Shown here one piece after another: positions 21,150 to 34,149 of a stretch of DNA of 64,000 bases (its first letter is position 1; every line of letters begins with the position of its first letter). Origin of the DNA: Artemisia argyi (taxonomy: Eukaryota; Streptophyta; Magnoliopsida; Asterales; Asteraceae). The notes below the pieces were generated by a model. The model did no database searches and was not told the DNA's origin. It was given only the letters and a program-made list of their open reading frames with translations. The DNA is taken from the NCBI GenBank assembly GCA_030686995.1, contig CM060708.1, positions 181,520,115 through 181,584,114 of the forward strand, given 5' to 3'. A program made the position numbers and the translations under genes.

Positions 21150-24100
21150 GAAAATATATTTACTCTCACATGTGAAATAATTTTCAATTGTGCATTTATT
21201 CTAAATTTATTTTCACTTGTGAAAAAACAAATTAAAGTTAATTCTTGTCTTCTAACAAATTACATGTATAGAATAATTTCACTTGTGAAAAAAATCCTCA
21301 TATTAAATTAATGTTATTTCCCTGAAAATTTGAAGAAACTCAATCATTTTTCACTTGTGAAAAAACAAAATAAAATAAAATTTTCCTAAAAATTTGAAGA
21401 AACAGAATTATTTTTCACTTGTGATAAAAAATAAAAGTTAAAAATCTTTATTTTCACTTGTGAAGAAAACAAAAAAACAGAAAAACTTATTTATTTTCAC
21501 ATGTGAAGAAATTGAATTCTTTTTACTTGTGAAAAAAATAAAACTTATTTATTTAGCTGAAATTTTCGTCACATGTGAAAAAAAAAATAAAAGTTAAAAA
21601 TCTTTATTTTCACTTGTGAAGAAAACAAAAAAAAAGATAGATTTTTTTCTTGAAAATTTGAATTATTTTTCACTTGTGAAGAAAACAAAAACGTAAAACT
21701 TCTTTATTTTCACTTGTGAAAAAAAAAATAAAAGTTTCAAATAAAAGTTAAAATTCTTTATTTTCACTTGTGAAAAAAACAAAATAAAAAAGATTAATTT
21801 TTTTCTTGAAAATTTGAATAAAAGGAATTATTTTTCACTTGCGAAAAAACAAAAAAACGTTAAACTTCTTTATTTTCACTTGTGAAAAAAAAATAAAAAA
21901 GATAAATTTTTTCCTGAAAATTTGGAGAAACGTAATTATTTTTCACTTGTGAAGAAAACAAAAACGTTAAACTTCTTAATTTTCACTTGTGAAAAAAAAA
22001 TAAAAGTTAAAATTCTTTATTTTCACTTGTGATGAAAACAAAATAAAGATTAATTTTTTTCTTTAAAATTTGAATAAAAGGAATTATTTTTCACTTGTGA
22101 AAAAACAAAAAAATGTTAAACTTCTTTATTTTCACTTGTGAAAAAACAAAATAAAAAAGATAAATTTTTTACTAAAAATTTGGAGAAACGTAATTATTTT
22201 GCACTTGTGAAGAAAACAAAAACGTTAAACTTCTTTATTTTCACTTGTGAAAAAAAATAAAAGTTTCATATAAAAGTTAAAATTCTTTATTTTCACTTGT
22301 GAGGAAAACAAAATAAAAAAGATTAATTTTTTTCTTTAAATTTGAATAAAAGGAATTATTTTTCACTTGTGAAAAAAACAAAAATAACGTTAAACTTCTT
22401 TATTTTCACTTGTGAAAAAACAAAATAAAAAAGATAAATTTTTTACTGAAAATTTGGAGAAACGTAATTATTTTGCACTTGTGAAGAAAATAAAAACGTT
22501 AAACTTCTTTATTTTCACTTGTGAAAAAAAATAAAAGTTTCAAATAAAAGTTAAAATTCTTTATTTTCACTTGTGAGGAAAACAAAATAAAAAAGATTAA
22601 TTTTTTTCTTTAAAATTTGAATAAAATGAATTATTTTTCACTTGTGAAAAAACAAAAAAAAACGTTAAACTTCTTTATTTTCACTTGTGAGAAAAAAAAA
22701 TAAAAAAGATAAATTTTCTCCTGAAAATTTGAAGAAACGTAATTATTTTTCACTTGTAAAGAAAACTAAAACGTTAAACTTCTTTATTTTCACTTGTGAA
22801 AAAAAAATAAAAGTTTCAAATAAAAGTTAAAATTCTTTATTTTCACTTGTGTAGAAAACAAAATAAAAAAGATTAATTTTTTTCTTTAAAATTTGAATAA
22901 AAAGAATTATTTTTCACTTGTGAAAAAACAAAAAAACGTTAAACTTATTTATTTTCACTTGTGAAAAACAAAATAAAAAAGATAAATTTTTTACTGAAAA
23001 TTTGGAGAAACGTAATTATTTTTCACTTGTGAAGAAAACAAAAACGTTAAACTTATTTTTTTCACTTGTGAAAAAAAAATAAAAGTTTCAAATAAATGTT
23101 AAAATTCTTTATTTTCACTTGTGAAGAAAACAAAATAAAAAAGATTAATTTTTTTCATGAAAATTTGAATAAAAGAATTATTTTTCACTTGTGAAAAAAC
23201 AAAAAAACGTTAAACTTCTTTATTTTCACTTGCGATAAAAAAATAAAAAAGAAAAAATTTTCCTAAAAATTTGAAGAAACGTAATTATTTTTCACTTGTA
23301 AAGAAAACAAAAACGTTAAACTTCTTTATTTTCACTTGTGAAAAAAAAATAAAAGTTTCAAATAAAAGTTAAAATTCTTTATTTTCACTTGTGAAGAAAA
23401 TAAAATAAAAAAGATTAATTTTTTTCTTGAAAATTTGAATAAAAGGAATTATTTTTCACTTGTGAAAAAACAAAAAAACGTTAAAATTCTTTATTTTCAC
23501 TTGTGAAAAAAAAAAAGTTACAAAAAAAAGTTAAACTTCTTTATTTTCACATGTGATAAAAACAAAATGAAAAAGATAAATTTTTTTTCCTTGAATTTTG
23601 AAGAAACGTAATTATTTTTCAGTTGTAAAAAAATAAAAAAAACGTTAAACTCAAAATTTTCACATGTGAAAAAAACAAAGTTAAAAATTTAAAGTTCTTT
23701 ATTATCACTTGTGCAAAAAAAAAACAAAAAAAAAATTAATTTTTTTCTTAAAAATTTGAAGAAATTGAATTATTTTTCACTTGTGAAAATAAAAAGTAAA
23801 AGTTCTTTCTTTTCACTTGTGAAAAAACAAACAAACGTTAAATATCTTTATTTTCACTTGTGAAAAAAAAAACAATATTAATATTTTTCTTAAAAATTTG
23901 AAGAAACGGAATTAATTTTCACTTGTGAAAAAACAAACAAACGTTAAACTTCTTTTATTTTCACTTGTGATATAAACAAAAAAAAAAAAAAAAATCCTAA
24001 AAATTTGAAGAAACTCAATTATTTTTCACTTGTTAAAAAAATAAGAAAAAGTTAAAGTTCATTCTTTTTACTTGTGGAAAAAAATCAATGTTCTTTATTT

Positions 24101-24300
24101 TCTTGAAAATTTGAAGAAACTTAATTATTTTTCTCTTGTGTAAAAACAAAAAAAAAATTAAACTTCTTTATATTTCACTTGTGAATAAAACAAAAAAAAA
24201 ATAATAAATTTTTATTTTTTGAATATTTGAAGAAACTGAATTATTTTTCACATGTCAAAAAAACATATGTTGCAAATTCAACTTGTGAAAAAAAAAGTTT
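21150..24300. repeat. Palindrome array, TTCACTTGTGAA, with ~270-bp higher-order units
   Basis: Beginning about 170 bases after the transposase stop, TTTTCACTTGTGAAAAAA-like units follow each other about every 40-60 bases, roughly 60 copies by eye. The tract between palindromes is almost pure A and T. A higher-order unit of about 260-280 bases is marked by AAACGTAATTATTTTTCAC near 21929, 22189, 22459, 22738, 23010, 23279 and 23605, with five palindromes per unit. No coding potential. Most copies carry CACTTGTG; a minority carry CACATGTG. Confidence 0.95.
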
Positions 24301-24443
24301 TCCTCATAGTAATATGTTGCAAATTATTGAAAATAATATAAATATAATTCATTCAAATAAATTCAAATTTGAAATTACATAAGTTCATAAGTAAATTGAA
24401 ATTTAAAAATAAGTTACATACAATTAAATTAAAAGTTGAATTT

Positions 24444-25045
24444 CTAATCATGAGATAATCCTAAATATGCAGTCTCATAATCAAAATCTTCAACATCTTC
24501 TGGTTCAGTTTCCTCATCTTCAACATCTTCCGATTTTGCATCTTCAAATAAATTGATTCGAGGCATATTCGCAAGCTGTTTGGCTTGATCTTCTGCAAGC
24601 AGTCTCTTACGTTTTTTTTCTTCTTCTTGTTCAACTTCCTTTATCAGTATCGGTATCTCGAATTCATTTTCCCATTGTATGTAAGTTTCATCAAATTCCC
24701 ATACAGTTTCTTTTTTTTTTAGGGTTGGTGTTTTTGTCTTCAATCACACCTGTTACATAGATATGAATCATATAATATGTAGATTTAGATTTGAACTTAC
24801 ATTTAATATGAAAATACCTTTGTCGGAATCAGTTTTGCTGTCATTTTTTACTTCAATTTTTTCTTTTCTGAAAAACAATAAGAAAACATATACATGACAT
24901 CAACTACACTTTAATGAATTTTTTATTATGTAAAAAATAAATAAAAGGATAAGTCATACTTTTCAGATTTTTCTGTCTTGAACTCCAAAAGTGCATCAGT
25001 TGCAGACCTTTTTTTGGATGAACTATCTGTGTTGGAAGAAGACAT
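24444..25045 (-). CDS. Small charged accessory protein of the MULE, three exons
   Basis: Predicted exons on the minus strand: 24960-25045, 24818-24867 and 24444-24749, each with GT/AG borders. The protein starts MSSSNTDSSSKKRS and is Ser/Lys-rich. It has a charged helical middle (EVEQEEEKKRKRLL) and a strongly acidic end (EDVEDEETEPEDVEDFDYE). I recognise no family. The third exon is in phase with the second only if a run of ten A residues (24711-24720) were one base different, so the gene may be frameshifted or the run miscounted. It is convergent with the transposase across the palindrome array. A role as an accessory DNA-binding or packaging factor is only a guess. Confidence 0.4.
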
Positions 25046-26157
25046 ATTTAATTATGATGCAAAGTTATTTTCTGATGAGAGTATCTTCAATTTGTTTATG
25101 TGAAATATAGTGGAAGTTACACTAAATATATAGATGCCAAGAGGGATAACCAACAGGCACCATTTAATACAGAATGCATTTTCCAGAAAAAACTACCTTT
25201 AAAACAATAACTGCTATCATATTTGTCAACTTAATAACCGCTTTCATAACTGCTTTGATTTTTCACATGTGAAAGTTGTATAATTTTCGAAAAAGAAAAA
25301 GTCCTATGATTAATGAAAATTTTATTTTTATTTTTGATCCAAACTAGGTTAATTAAATTAGTAGCAGGGAATTTTTAAAGTCTCATAGTCAAGCGTGGTT
25401 TCTTATTTTTCAAAATTAAATTGTAATAATAATTAAAGTGAATTTATTTTCACTTGTTAAACAATACAAAAATCAATGTTAATTTTTGTATTCAACATTG
25501 TTATATCATAATATGATTCTCTGAAGAAAGAGTATCAAGATAGAGATTTCTGAAATTTTTATATGCACTTTGATGAAAAAAATATCTTGTTTTCAATATC
25601 TTAGCATTTAAAAAAAATATTTTGGTTTAAATTCACATGTGATTTTATTTTCATTTGTTTATTTACTAAGAATTTATTTTCACTTGTGAAAATAAAGTTT
25701 AAAATTGTGACAAAAAACTTCATTCTTCAAATAAAATTGAATTTATTTTCACTTGTAAAAAAAAATTCAATTGTGAAATAAATAAGGTTATTTATTTAAA
25801 AATATGTTTATTTAATATATAATTTTCAATTGTAAAAAAAAAACATTAAAGTTCTTTCTTTGCACTTGTGAATTTTTTTTTTAAGATATTTATTTTACAA
25901 TTGAAAATTCAATAATTTATTCACTTGTGAAAAATACAGAATAAATTCTGAATTTCTCTTGTGAAAAATAAATTTCTTTGAATTTATTTTAAAATGTATT
26001 TCACTTGTGAATAAAAAGATAAAATAATATAATTTGCTATAAGACAAGAGCAACATTTATCGAACATAAAATATGCTATAACAAAATTTATAACTTGGGA
26101 AACTTCTACGGATCAAATGACAAATGTAGGTTATCATAATCGAAAAACTAGAAAGAA
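25046..26157. other. Spacer with dispersed palindromes
   Basis: No gene. Several TTCACTTGTGAA and CACATGTGA motifs lie in AT-rich DNA (for example near 25261, 25681, 25751, 25920 and 26001). The phrase around 25542-25582 is repeated from just after the transposase stop (21107-21152), a remnant of older duplication. Confidence 0.5.
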
Positions 26158-28105
26158 TTACATCTGTTCCAAAAGATTGCATCTTTGGTTTCTATTCTGA
26201 ACTGCTGCTTGAATAAGTTCTTTTCTTGAGTTCCTATCAATTTTGCTGAATTTTGCAACTTCTTTAAGAAAATCCTTTCTGCACAAATTATTATCTGACA
26301 AAATAATGCTGGCAGCAAATTTTGATCTGGTAAGAAGGGGAAAAAATCATTAGAAAATCTATAAAATAAAGGGAAAAAATACAAATTAAAATGTATTTCA
26401 CATGTGTAAACGCATAAAAAAAATAAAATGTTTTAATATAAAGCACATTAAATCTTTGAAAGACAAGTGACTAACCGTAGAGTGTTAAGTTGCTTTGTCT
26501 GCTCCTTAGATTCCTTTAAAAGTCCATAATCCCATTTACTTTCATTCTCACCGAAAAACATGTTCATATGCGACATCAAGAAAACACCATCATCAATATG
26601 ATTATCCTTAGTTCTCCAACCCATCTTTATTCTTTTAGCAATAACTCTTTGAAATGATAAACCAATGCTTGGTGAATTGTATTTGTAGTGGAATTTTGCA
26701 AACATTTTAATCTGCAATAATAATAAAAAATAATAAATGATAAAATAAAAATAAAAATAATAATAATATATATTAATATGTACTTAAATTTTTTCTTACC
26801 AAGAGTTCAGGAACTGAACAATATCTAGTTTCAATCTCTTCATCAATGCTTGAATTGTCTATAATTACAACTTTATGTTTCTTCAAATCAAAGCATATTA
26901 AGAAGAAGTGGTCTACACTGCAAATCGGAAAAAAAAACCTGAAAAAAAAAAATATTCATATAATATAAAAAAGTACATATTTGATAAAAAATAATACAAA
27001 ATAAAAAAACCATACCAAATTGAAATTTCCAGATGATGCAATCCTTTTTGCATGGTAATCACTTAGCAAAACTTTTTCAAAGTCCTCATATTTCTCAGGA
27101 AAGTCAGTTTTAACATTGAGTATGTCTTTTGTCTGTATAACAAATTAAAGATAATAATCAATAATTTACTCAAAATATAAACTGAAGTACAAGATTCTAA
27201 AAAATTGTATCTAAATAAACAATACATTTCAAACCAAGTAATTAAAGAAAACAAAGACAAACAATTAATCGTTTCTAAATCAAAACTGAAGAACAAATAA
27301 TGTTATAATATACAAATATACACAACTAAAACCATTTCAAGATGATTTTTTTGCAAGTGAAAAAATGTTTATAAACTTAAAAAAACTAATAAAATAATAT
27401 ATACATTTCAAATATTCTCTAAAATAATAATTACAAAACTTGCACTAGTGAAGAAAAACTACACATTTCATCAAAACACCTAATGCGCATTAAAAAATTT
27501 GAACATGTGAAAAAAAAAACTTTACATTTAATCAAAACTACTAATTGGATTACAAAAATTGCACTTGTGAAGAAAAACTACACATTTCATCAAAAAGCAT
27601 AATGGACATTACAAAACTTGCACTTGTATAGAAAAAAATACACATTTCAACAAAACACCTAATGGGCATTACAAAAATATATACAATTCTAGCTATTATT
27701 CTGTCTTTAGAACTAACTAACTAATTAAAGTAAACAAAAACAAACAATTAATCATTCCTTGATGATTTTTTCACGAGTGAAAATATTATTTCTAATACAC
27801 TTAAATAAACTCTAGACAGCTATATTCTCATACTCAATGATTATTTTTAAAAAATGTTTTTAAAAATTAAATAAATACCCTTATGTCAACACTGAAGTAG
27901 AAATAATTTAAAAACACTTATAATTGTTGGTTTGAAGAAATATCTAGATGGAGATTCTGGAGCTCTGAAACGTTCCATAAAGTTCAACACATCCGACCAT
28001 ACTCCTATAACCTCTTCATCTAATCTTATTCCAGGAGCTAATGACTCTAGTGATAATCGTATTAACATAGTATTCGATGAACTAGACTTATATACCAAAT
28101 CACTG

Positions 28106-28108
<3 letters not shown>

Positions 28109-28176
<68 letters not shown>
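28109..28176. repeat. (TA)n microsatellite in an intron of ULP1 copy A
   Basis: About 34 TA repeats right next to the TTGCAG splice acceptor of the following exon on the minus strand. Copy B lacks it at the same place, so it expanded after the duplication. Confidence 0.95.
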
Positions 28177-28179
<3 letters not shown>

Positions 28180-30217
28180 TTTTGAAACTATTAATGAGTT
28201 TCACAAGTGAAAAAACAAAAAACTCTTAAAAATATTAAGAAATTACTCACACTTGATTAGTTTCTTCAGGCATCATAAAGAGTGTATCAGCAACTCTTTC
28301 TTCTGATTGTTTTAGCGGTACATTTGGTAAAATCGGCCTAACTTTGTTTGGAGACTTTGAATGTGCTGCAATACCAACATCACGCCTAGGATTTTGTCTA
28401 ATTAATATTTCCTTGATTACTGGCTTTTCATCTTCTGTCTCAGGATCATCTTTTAACTCAGGACCCAAAGAAAAGGATGGTGCTTCAAACAAACTATGTT
28501 GTGGAAAAGAAGATGAAACAACAAATGGACTACTAAAGCATGGCAAATGTTTAACTTTCTTTTCATCTACAAATTCATTCTCATTCGACATCTTATCATC
28601 AACATCTTTGTCAATAGTAACCTTCTTAGAAACAACAACAGGACTAGTGAAACTTGCCAAAGCTTTAACTTTTTTTTCATCTTCAAATTCATCCTCATTC
28701 AACATCTTAGCATCAAGATCTTTGTCAAAAGTAACATTTTTACCAATGCTATATGGAGAAAAAGGAATTTTCTGTTCAGCTTCTTTAAAAATTTCTGGAA
28801 TCCAAAAATTCTTAAAACCATCTTCGCAAAAGGTTATTTTGTTTTCGTACTCCAACTCACTTTTCTCCAACACTTTATGCATTTCTTCTTCTAAAAGTTG
28901 AACACAACTAATTCCTTCTTTAACCTTAGCAACAGTTTCAATTTCAGGGACTTCAAATACCGTAAAACCTTTTTTATCATTCTTTTCTTTATCATAATTC
29001 ACATCTTTTACAATTTCATTATCTGACTCTTTTGTTAAGTGACTGCACTGGCCTGTTTCATAATTCTCATAAAAATTATTCCTTCCATCTTCATCATCAT
29101 TGCCGCCATCATCATCAGTTACGTGGCTGCACTGCCCTTTTTCATACAACCTAAACCAATCATTTTCATGATCATCATCATCAGTGTTATCATAATTCCA
29201 ACCATCTAAATTCTTTTTTTCTAATCCCGTTGAATCATCATTTTCACTTTCTAAATCCAAATCATAATTCTGCAAATCATTATAGATATCTCCATTATTC
29301 TCCACATCATCTCCACAAAGATCTAAATTCCGAATACAATCTTTATCTTTTCCGCTTTCATCATCATAAACAACTAAACTCTTTCCCTTAACATCATCTC
29401 CATACAGATCAATATTACGAATACACACGTTGAACTTAGCTTTTATTTCCTTAAGTCTCAGATTATCCGGATCTTCACTAAACAACGTTGTGAAATCGTA
29501 TTCCAATTCAGTAACTATTGAATCCAGCAAATCAACTTTCTTTTCAAGTTTATCCATGTCCAACTGTTTAAAAAAATTAAAAATATATAAATTAAAATAA
29601 TAATAATAATAATATAATTGTATCTAATTTTATCTAATTATGTTAATAATTTTATATTAAAACAAACCTTTCTTTTTGAAGAATCAGTTTCATTTAAATC
29701 CTCTTCATATCTATCAAGAATACCAAAACCGCCATTACGAATTTCATAAGCCTGCCTATCTTTAATCATTTGAGTAGTCCAAAAATTGATTGAAGAAATT
29801 TGATAACGCAAACATACTGAATCACATTTTGTGCTGTGAAGATAAATTAGCTGCAACATTGAAAAAAATAACTACTTTTCAGAAAATTATATAATATTCA
29901 CAAACTAAACTAAAAAAAATAATATAAATCATAAAATAAAATCTAATTAAACAACTTTAAGAAAACAATAAACTATATTTAAGTATAAAAATAAAATTTT
30001 CACATCTGAAAAAGTTATAAAAAAATAAACAAATTAAAATTGAATTTATTTTCACTTGTGCAAAAAAAATAAATTTAATATACAGAATAAATTCACTTGT
30101 GAAAAAAAAATTTACTCATATACATTTAATAATACTTAATGTTAGCAGTTTGAAATTATTTTAAAATGTATTTCACTTGTGAAAAAAACTACTAATATGC
30201 ATATAATCTTATCTCTG

Positions 30218-30221
<4 letters not shown>

Positions 30222-30250
<29 letters not shown>
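30222..30250. repeat. Homopolymer T tract
   Basis: About 29 T residues running directly into CACTTGTGAG, that is, a palindrome with an expanded flank. Confidence 0.9.
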
Positions 30251-31460
30251 CACTTGTGAGAAAACTTAAAAAGCACAAAATAAAATCTTATTAAACAATT
30301 TTCACTATTCAGAAAACTATATTTAAGTATAAAAATTAAATTTTCGCATATATTTAAAAAAAAATAATCTATGCAAATGAACACTTACAATAAGTGTTGT
30401 CAGAGGACCAGAATAGTGACTCGAGTAATTATCAGGACCATCTCTCACCCAATTTTCTTTGCTGGCTTTCAAGCAGTCAAACACATATTTGCACCAATCA
30501 ATACTTTGAATTTGCGTATCTTCATGTATATAATTCAGAATTTATTGAGGCCTACACTGACCAGCCATTCCTCCTAATCCAAAAAAATTTGAAAATAAAA
30601 CGAGTATGTTCAAATTGAATAAAATTCCTTCAACCTCACTTTTTTGAACCACTTCAGCAACTTTGTTAGGTGTTGGATACCTAATACCACCAAATTGCGA
30701 GTACCATCTTTCACTTAAATCAGATCGTCTAATCTTAGCCAAATCATTAAAATCAATTCCTCCTAATGGAACATCCAAAACTTTATGAATCAACTCTGGT
30801 GTTATGACAATATCGTAATCCCGAAGCTTAAGCTTCATCTCGCTATCAATGAATTTGTCAACAACAAAATGACCTATTTTGACTGGTATTTCTTCTATAT
30901 CCATGTCATATAGCGACCCGAACCCCATATCAATCAAATTCTTCCTTTGACCTAATGTCAGATACTTCATCAAATGATAAATAACTTTTGGAGAAGCCCT
31001 GGTTCTAAGTGACAACAATCCATCATCATTCTCAAAATTACCTTCAACAGAAACAGTATTATTCTTCTTAATTTTCTTTGATTTGTCAACTTCAATATGA
31101 AGTTCCAACTTTTCAACAAACATACCTTCAAATCCATCTTGCTCATGAACTTTTTGCTTTTTCAAAACATTATTCTTACGCTTTTTCTTTTTAGCATTAT
31201 AATTATTTCCATTATCATTGGGAAATTCCTCCTCTGGCTTACCAGAAATTCTATTAACTTTGACAATCGTAGCATCCGATGAATTTAACAATGCTTCTAA
31301 ATCAAATTCTTGAATTAATTTTCTCTTCGTTTCCTCGATGTGATCAGACTTACATGTTTTCTTCCTGTTCTCATTAGAATCAGATGTTTTAGAATTTTTC
31401 TTACTGTTAATGCTATTAAGAAAAATTAAATCCTTGGCTTTAATTCCAGATCCTTTCATT

Positions 31461-32876
31461 CCAAAGCGTTTTACCTTCAGAACATCAGACTTTTTACCTG
31501 ATAAATGATTCAGAAAAATGTACTAATAATTATTATCACATGTGAAATAATTTCAAATATATGTATACAAATAAACATTTGGTATGCTAAAACTGTTAAA
31601 CATGTCTATAAGAAAATGTATATCATAAAGTATTAAGTATAACAAATTTAAAAATCACTATATTGGAATAGTTCTCAAAATACACTACATATTTCACATG
31701 TGAAATAATTTTAGCTAAATTTTTACATGTGAAAATATTTAAGCTAAAATAACTTATAATCATGTTTAAGCTAATCTTAGCTAAATTATTTAAGCTAAAT
31801 TTTTAAGTAATCTAACACATCTTATAACCACATGTGAAAAAATTTCACATAAGTTTATAATAGTCGTATAAAACACCTTATAATCACTTGTGAAAACATA
31901 TAAGCTAAATAAAAAATATTCATGTAAACATTTCAGCTTATCTAAAATTTAGAATAGTCATCTACATTTTCACATGTGAAAAATAAATAATATTTTAATG
32001 AATATTACTCAGAGGGAATGAATTATTTTGATGACATCAACTAAATAGTTTATACAGCAATTAGATGGATAATGATTATAGATCAAAACAGATTATAACC
32101 AACACTTTTGTCAGCAAATCAGATCAATAACTTGTTAAAAAAATAACTATAACACAAATATATAGTTGATGCATCATCCAAAGCTTTTTACCTTCAGAAC
32201 ATCAGACTTTTTACTAGATAAATGATTCAGAAAAATGTACTAATAATTATTTTCACATGTGAAATAATCTAAAGTCTATGTATAAAAATAAACATTTAGT
32301 ATGCTAAAACTGTTAAACATGTCCATAAGAAAATGTATAACATAAAGTATTAAGTATAACAAATTTAAAAATCACTATATTGGAATAGTTCTCAAAATAC
32401 ACTACACATTTCACATTTGAAAAAATTTCAGCTAAATTTTTACATGTGAAAACATTTAAACTAAACACAACTTTTAATCACGTTTAAGCTAATCTAAGCT
32501 AAATTATTTAAGCTAAATTTTTAAGTAATCAAACACATCTTATAACCACATGGGAAAACATTTTACATGAGTTTATAATAGTCATATAAAACACCTTATA
32601 ATCACATGTGAAAATATTTCACATGTGAAAACATATAAGCTAAATATAGAATATTCATGTAAACATTTCAGCTAAAAAGTCATCTAAAATTTAGAATAGT
32701 AATCTACATTTTCACATGTGAAAAATAAATAATATTTTGATGAATATTACTCAGAGAGAATGAATTATTTTGATGACATCAACTAAATAGTTCTTACCGC
32801 AGTTAGACGCATAATGATTATTGATCAAAACAGCTTATAAATTATATAACACAAATATATAGTTGATACATCATTT
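31461..32876. repeat. 717-bp direct tandem duplication
   Basis: 31461-32177 and 32178-32876 are copies of each other, starting CCAAAGCGTTTTACCTTCAG and CCAAAGCTTTTTACCTTCAG and ending in ATATATAGTTGATGCATCAT and its variant. The duplicated part includes a short piece of coding exon of ULP1 copy A. In the upstream copy (32178-32220) the splice acceptor CAG/GT became TAG/TA, so that piece is probably a dead exon within the intron. Both copies hold several CACATGTGAAA palindromes. Confidence 0.9.
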
Positions 32877-33220
32877 AAACGATAATATATGACGAAATTT
32901 GAATAAATTATATATGACAAAATTTGAATAAATTCAACAGCAGATATTAATCATTTATGATGATGTCATCACATCAAACAATCATTTATATCATTCATAA
33001 ATAGACATACATATCTAACTATACATAAAATATTAATATTAATAATAAAATATTAATCATATATCACTTATAAATAGACATACAGATCTGTAACAACAAA
33101 CAAATTTAGTCTAAAGTATAAATATCCAGATCTAAGTAGACGTATCCATAACATATAAATAGATTTAGTGTAAAATATTATTAAAATACCTTTAAAACTT
33201 TTATTCTTCATCCTTATCAT

Positions 33221-34149
33221 CAATTTGTATTCGAACTTAAGAATTAAAAAATCTAATTATTGTGAGATGAGTAACGTGGTTGGTGGGTGGTTGGTGGTGG
33301 ATGGTGATGTGGGTTTCATGTAAATGTTGTGGGTTTCTTTTTGTTTGTGTAGTGTGTGTGTGTAGATCTAATTTTTAATTTAGAGAGAGACTATAAAGAT
33401 TTTTTTGAAAGGAATATTATTATATGTGACGTGAAACAAATCTAAAGACCAACAAATATCATTTGTAGATAAATTATATTTAGCCCAACAAAGCTAAACC
33501 CAACAAAGCTAAAGCCCAAAAAATATTTAGGAAAGTTGTTTAGTAAAATTTCATACTTTATTTTGAGATATAATTTTTTTTTTCTTGTGAAAATTATCAG
33601 AAAACAAAAAAGTTTCAAAAAAACACATATTAACAATCAAGCACATACAATACTTAAAAAATAAAATCATATTTAATTTTTCTTAATACAAATTATGTTA
33701 ACAAAAGCAAAATAATTTTTTTTTCACTTGTGAAAAAAATTAAAATCCACATATGGAATAATTTCATTTGTGAAAAAAAATGTTTTACTAATAAGAGTTA
33801 AATTTATGTGATAATTTTGAAAAAAATGAATTTCACTTGTGAAAAAAATTTCACGTATAAAAAAATTTTACTTGTGAAAAAATTAAAATCCACATATGGA
33901 ATAATTTCAATTGTGAAAAAAAATTTCACTTTTGAAAAAAATTAAAATCCACTTATGGAATAATTTCATGTATAAAAAAATTTCACTTGTGAAAAAAATA
34001 AAATTATTCTAAAAACAAAAAATAAATAGATAATAATAAATTAACTTCATTTCAATACAAGTCCATTACATATTTTATAATTCAAAATTTGGAGATACAT
34101 AAATTGAGAAAATTAAAAATAAGAAAAAACTATTAAACCCCTAAAGTGA
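33221..34149. other. Promoter side of ULP1 copy A and spacer
   Basis: On the minus strand this precedes the first exon of ULP1 copy A. Around 33265-33400 the base composition changes to a GT-rich strand (CACCAC-rich on the minus strand), unlike its AT-rich surroundings, which fits a promoter or leader. From 33720 to 34000 there are six or more TTCACTTGTGAA or near-palindrome units with the repeated phrase ATTAAAATCCACATATGGAA. Confidence 0.4.

Larger units (their letters stand above)
26158..33220 (-). pseudogene. ULP1-like gene copy A of the MULE (catalytic Cys replaced by Asp)
   Basis: A multi-exon minus-strand gene. A 31-base first exon (33190-33220) joins in phase to the large exon starting at 31497. 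That exon holds a Lys-rich basic tail and the conserved transposon ULP1 N-terminal domain (RTRASPKVIYHLM, DMGFGSLYDM, ITPELIHKVL, PLGGIDF). Next come exons at about 29669-29852, 28253-29563 (acidic) and 27910-28108, then the protease-like region at about 27063-27132, 26800-26940 and 26480-26715, and a C-terminal exon ending at 26158. SUMO proteases need His, Asp and Cys. Here VDHFF keeps the His (26908-26910) and VVIID the Asp, but the nucleophile motif reads DDGVF, with GAT at 26589-26591 for Cys. Lesions: a TAA at 30542-30544 where copy B has Glu, and a donor near 27910 reading ATAAGT for GTAAGT. It is a direct duplicate of 35776-40523. Confidence 0.75.

Noticed and set aside
21150..24300. 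Resemblance to a CRISPR array (regular palindromic repeat)
   Set aside because: Repeats are 12-bp palindromes with A/T spacers that are themselves repeated, in a plant transposon; there are no unique spacers or cas genes.
27886..28210. ORFs with Ile-Tyr repeats on both strands
   Set aside because: They combine an exon of ULP1 copy A, or its antisense, with the (TA)n tract.
33221..33440. Right end of the giant MULE near the GT-rich stretch
   Set aside because: I looked here for the complement of the GGGGGCCATTCTTGTGAG end and for a TA tract and found neither; the base change fits a promoter better.
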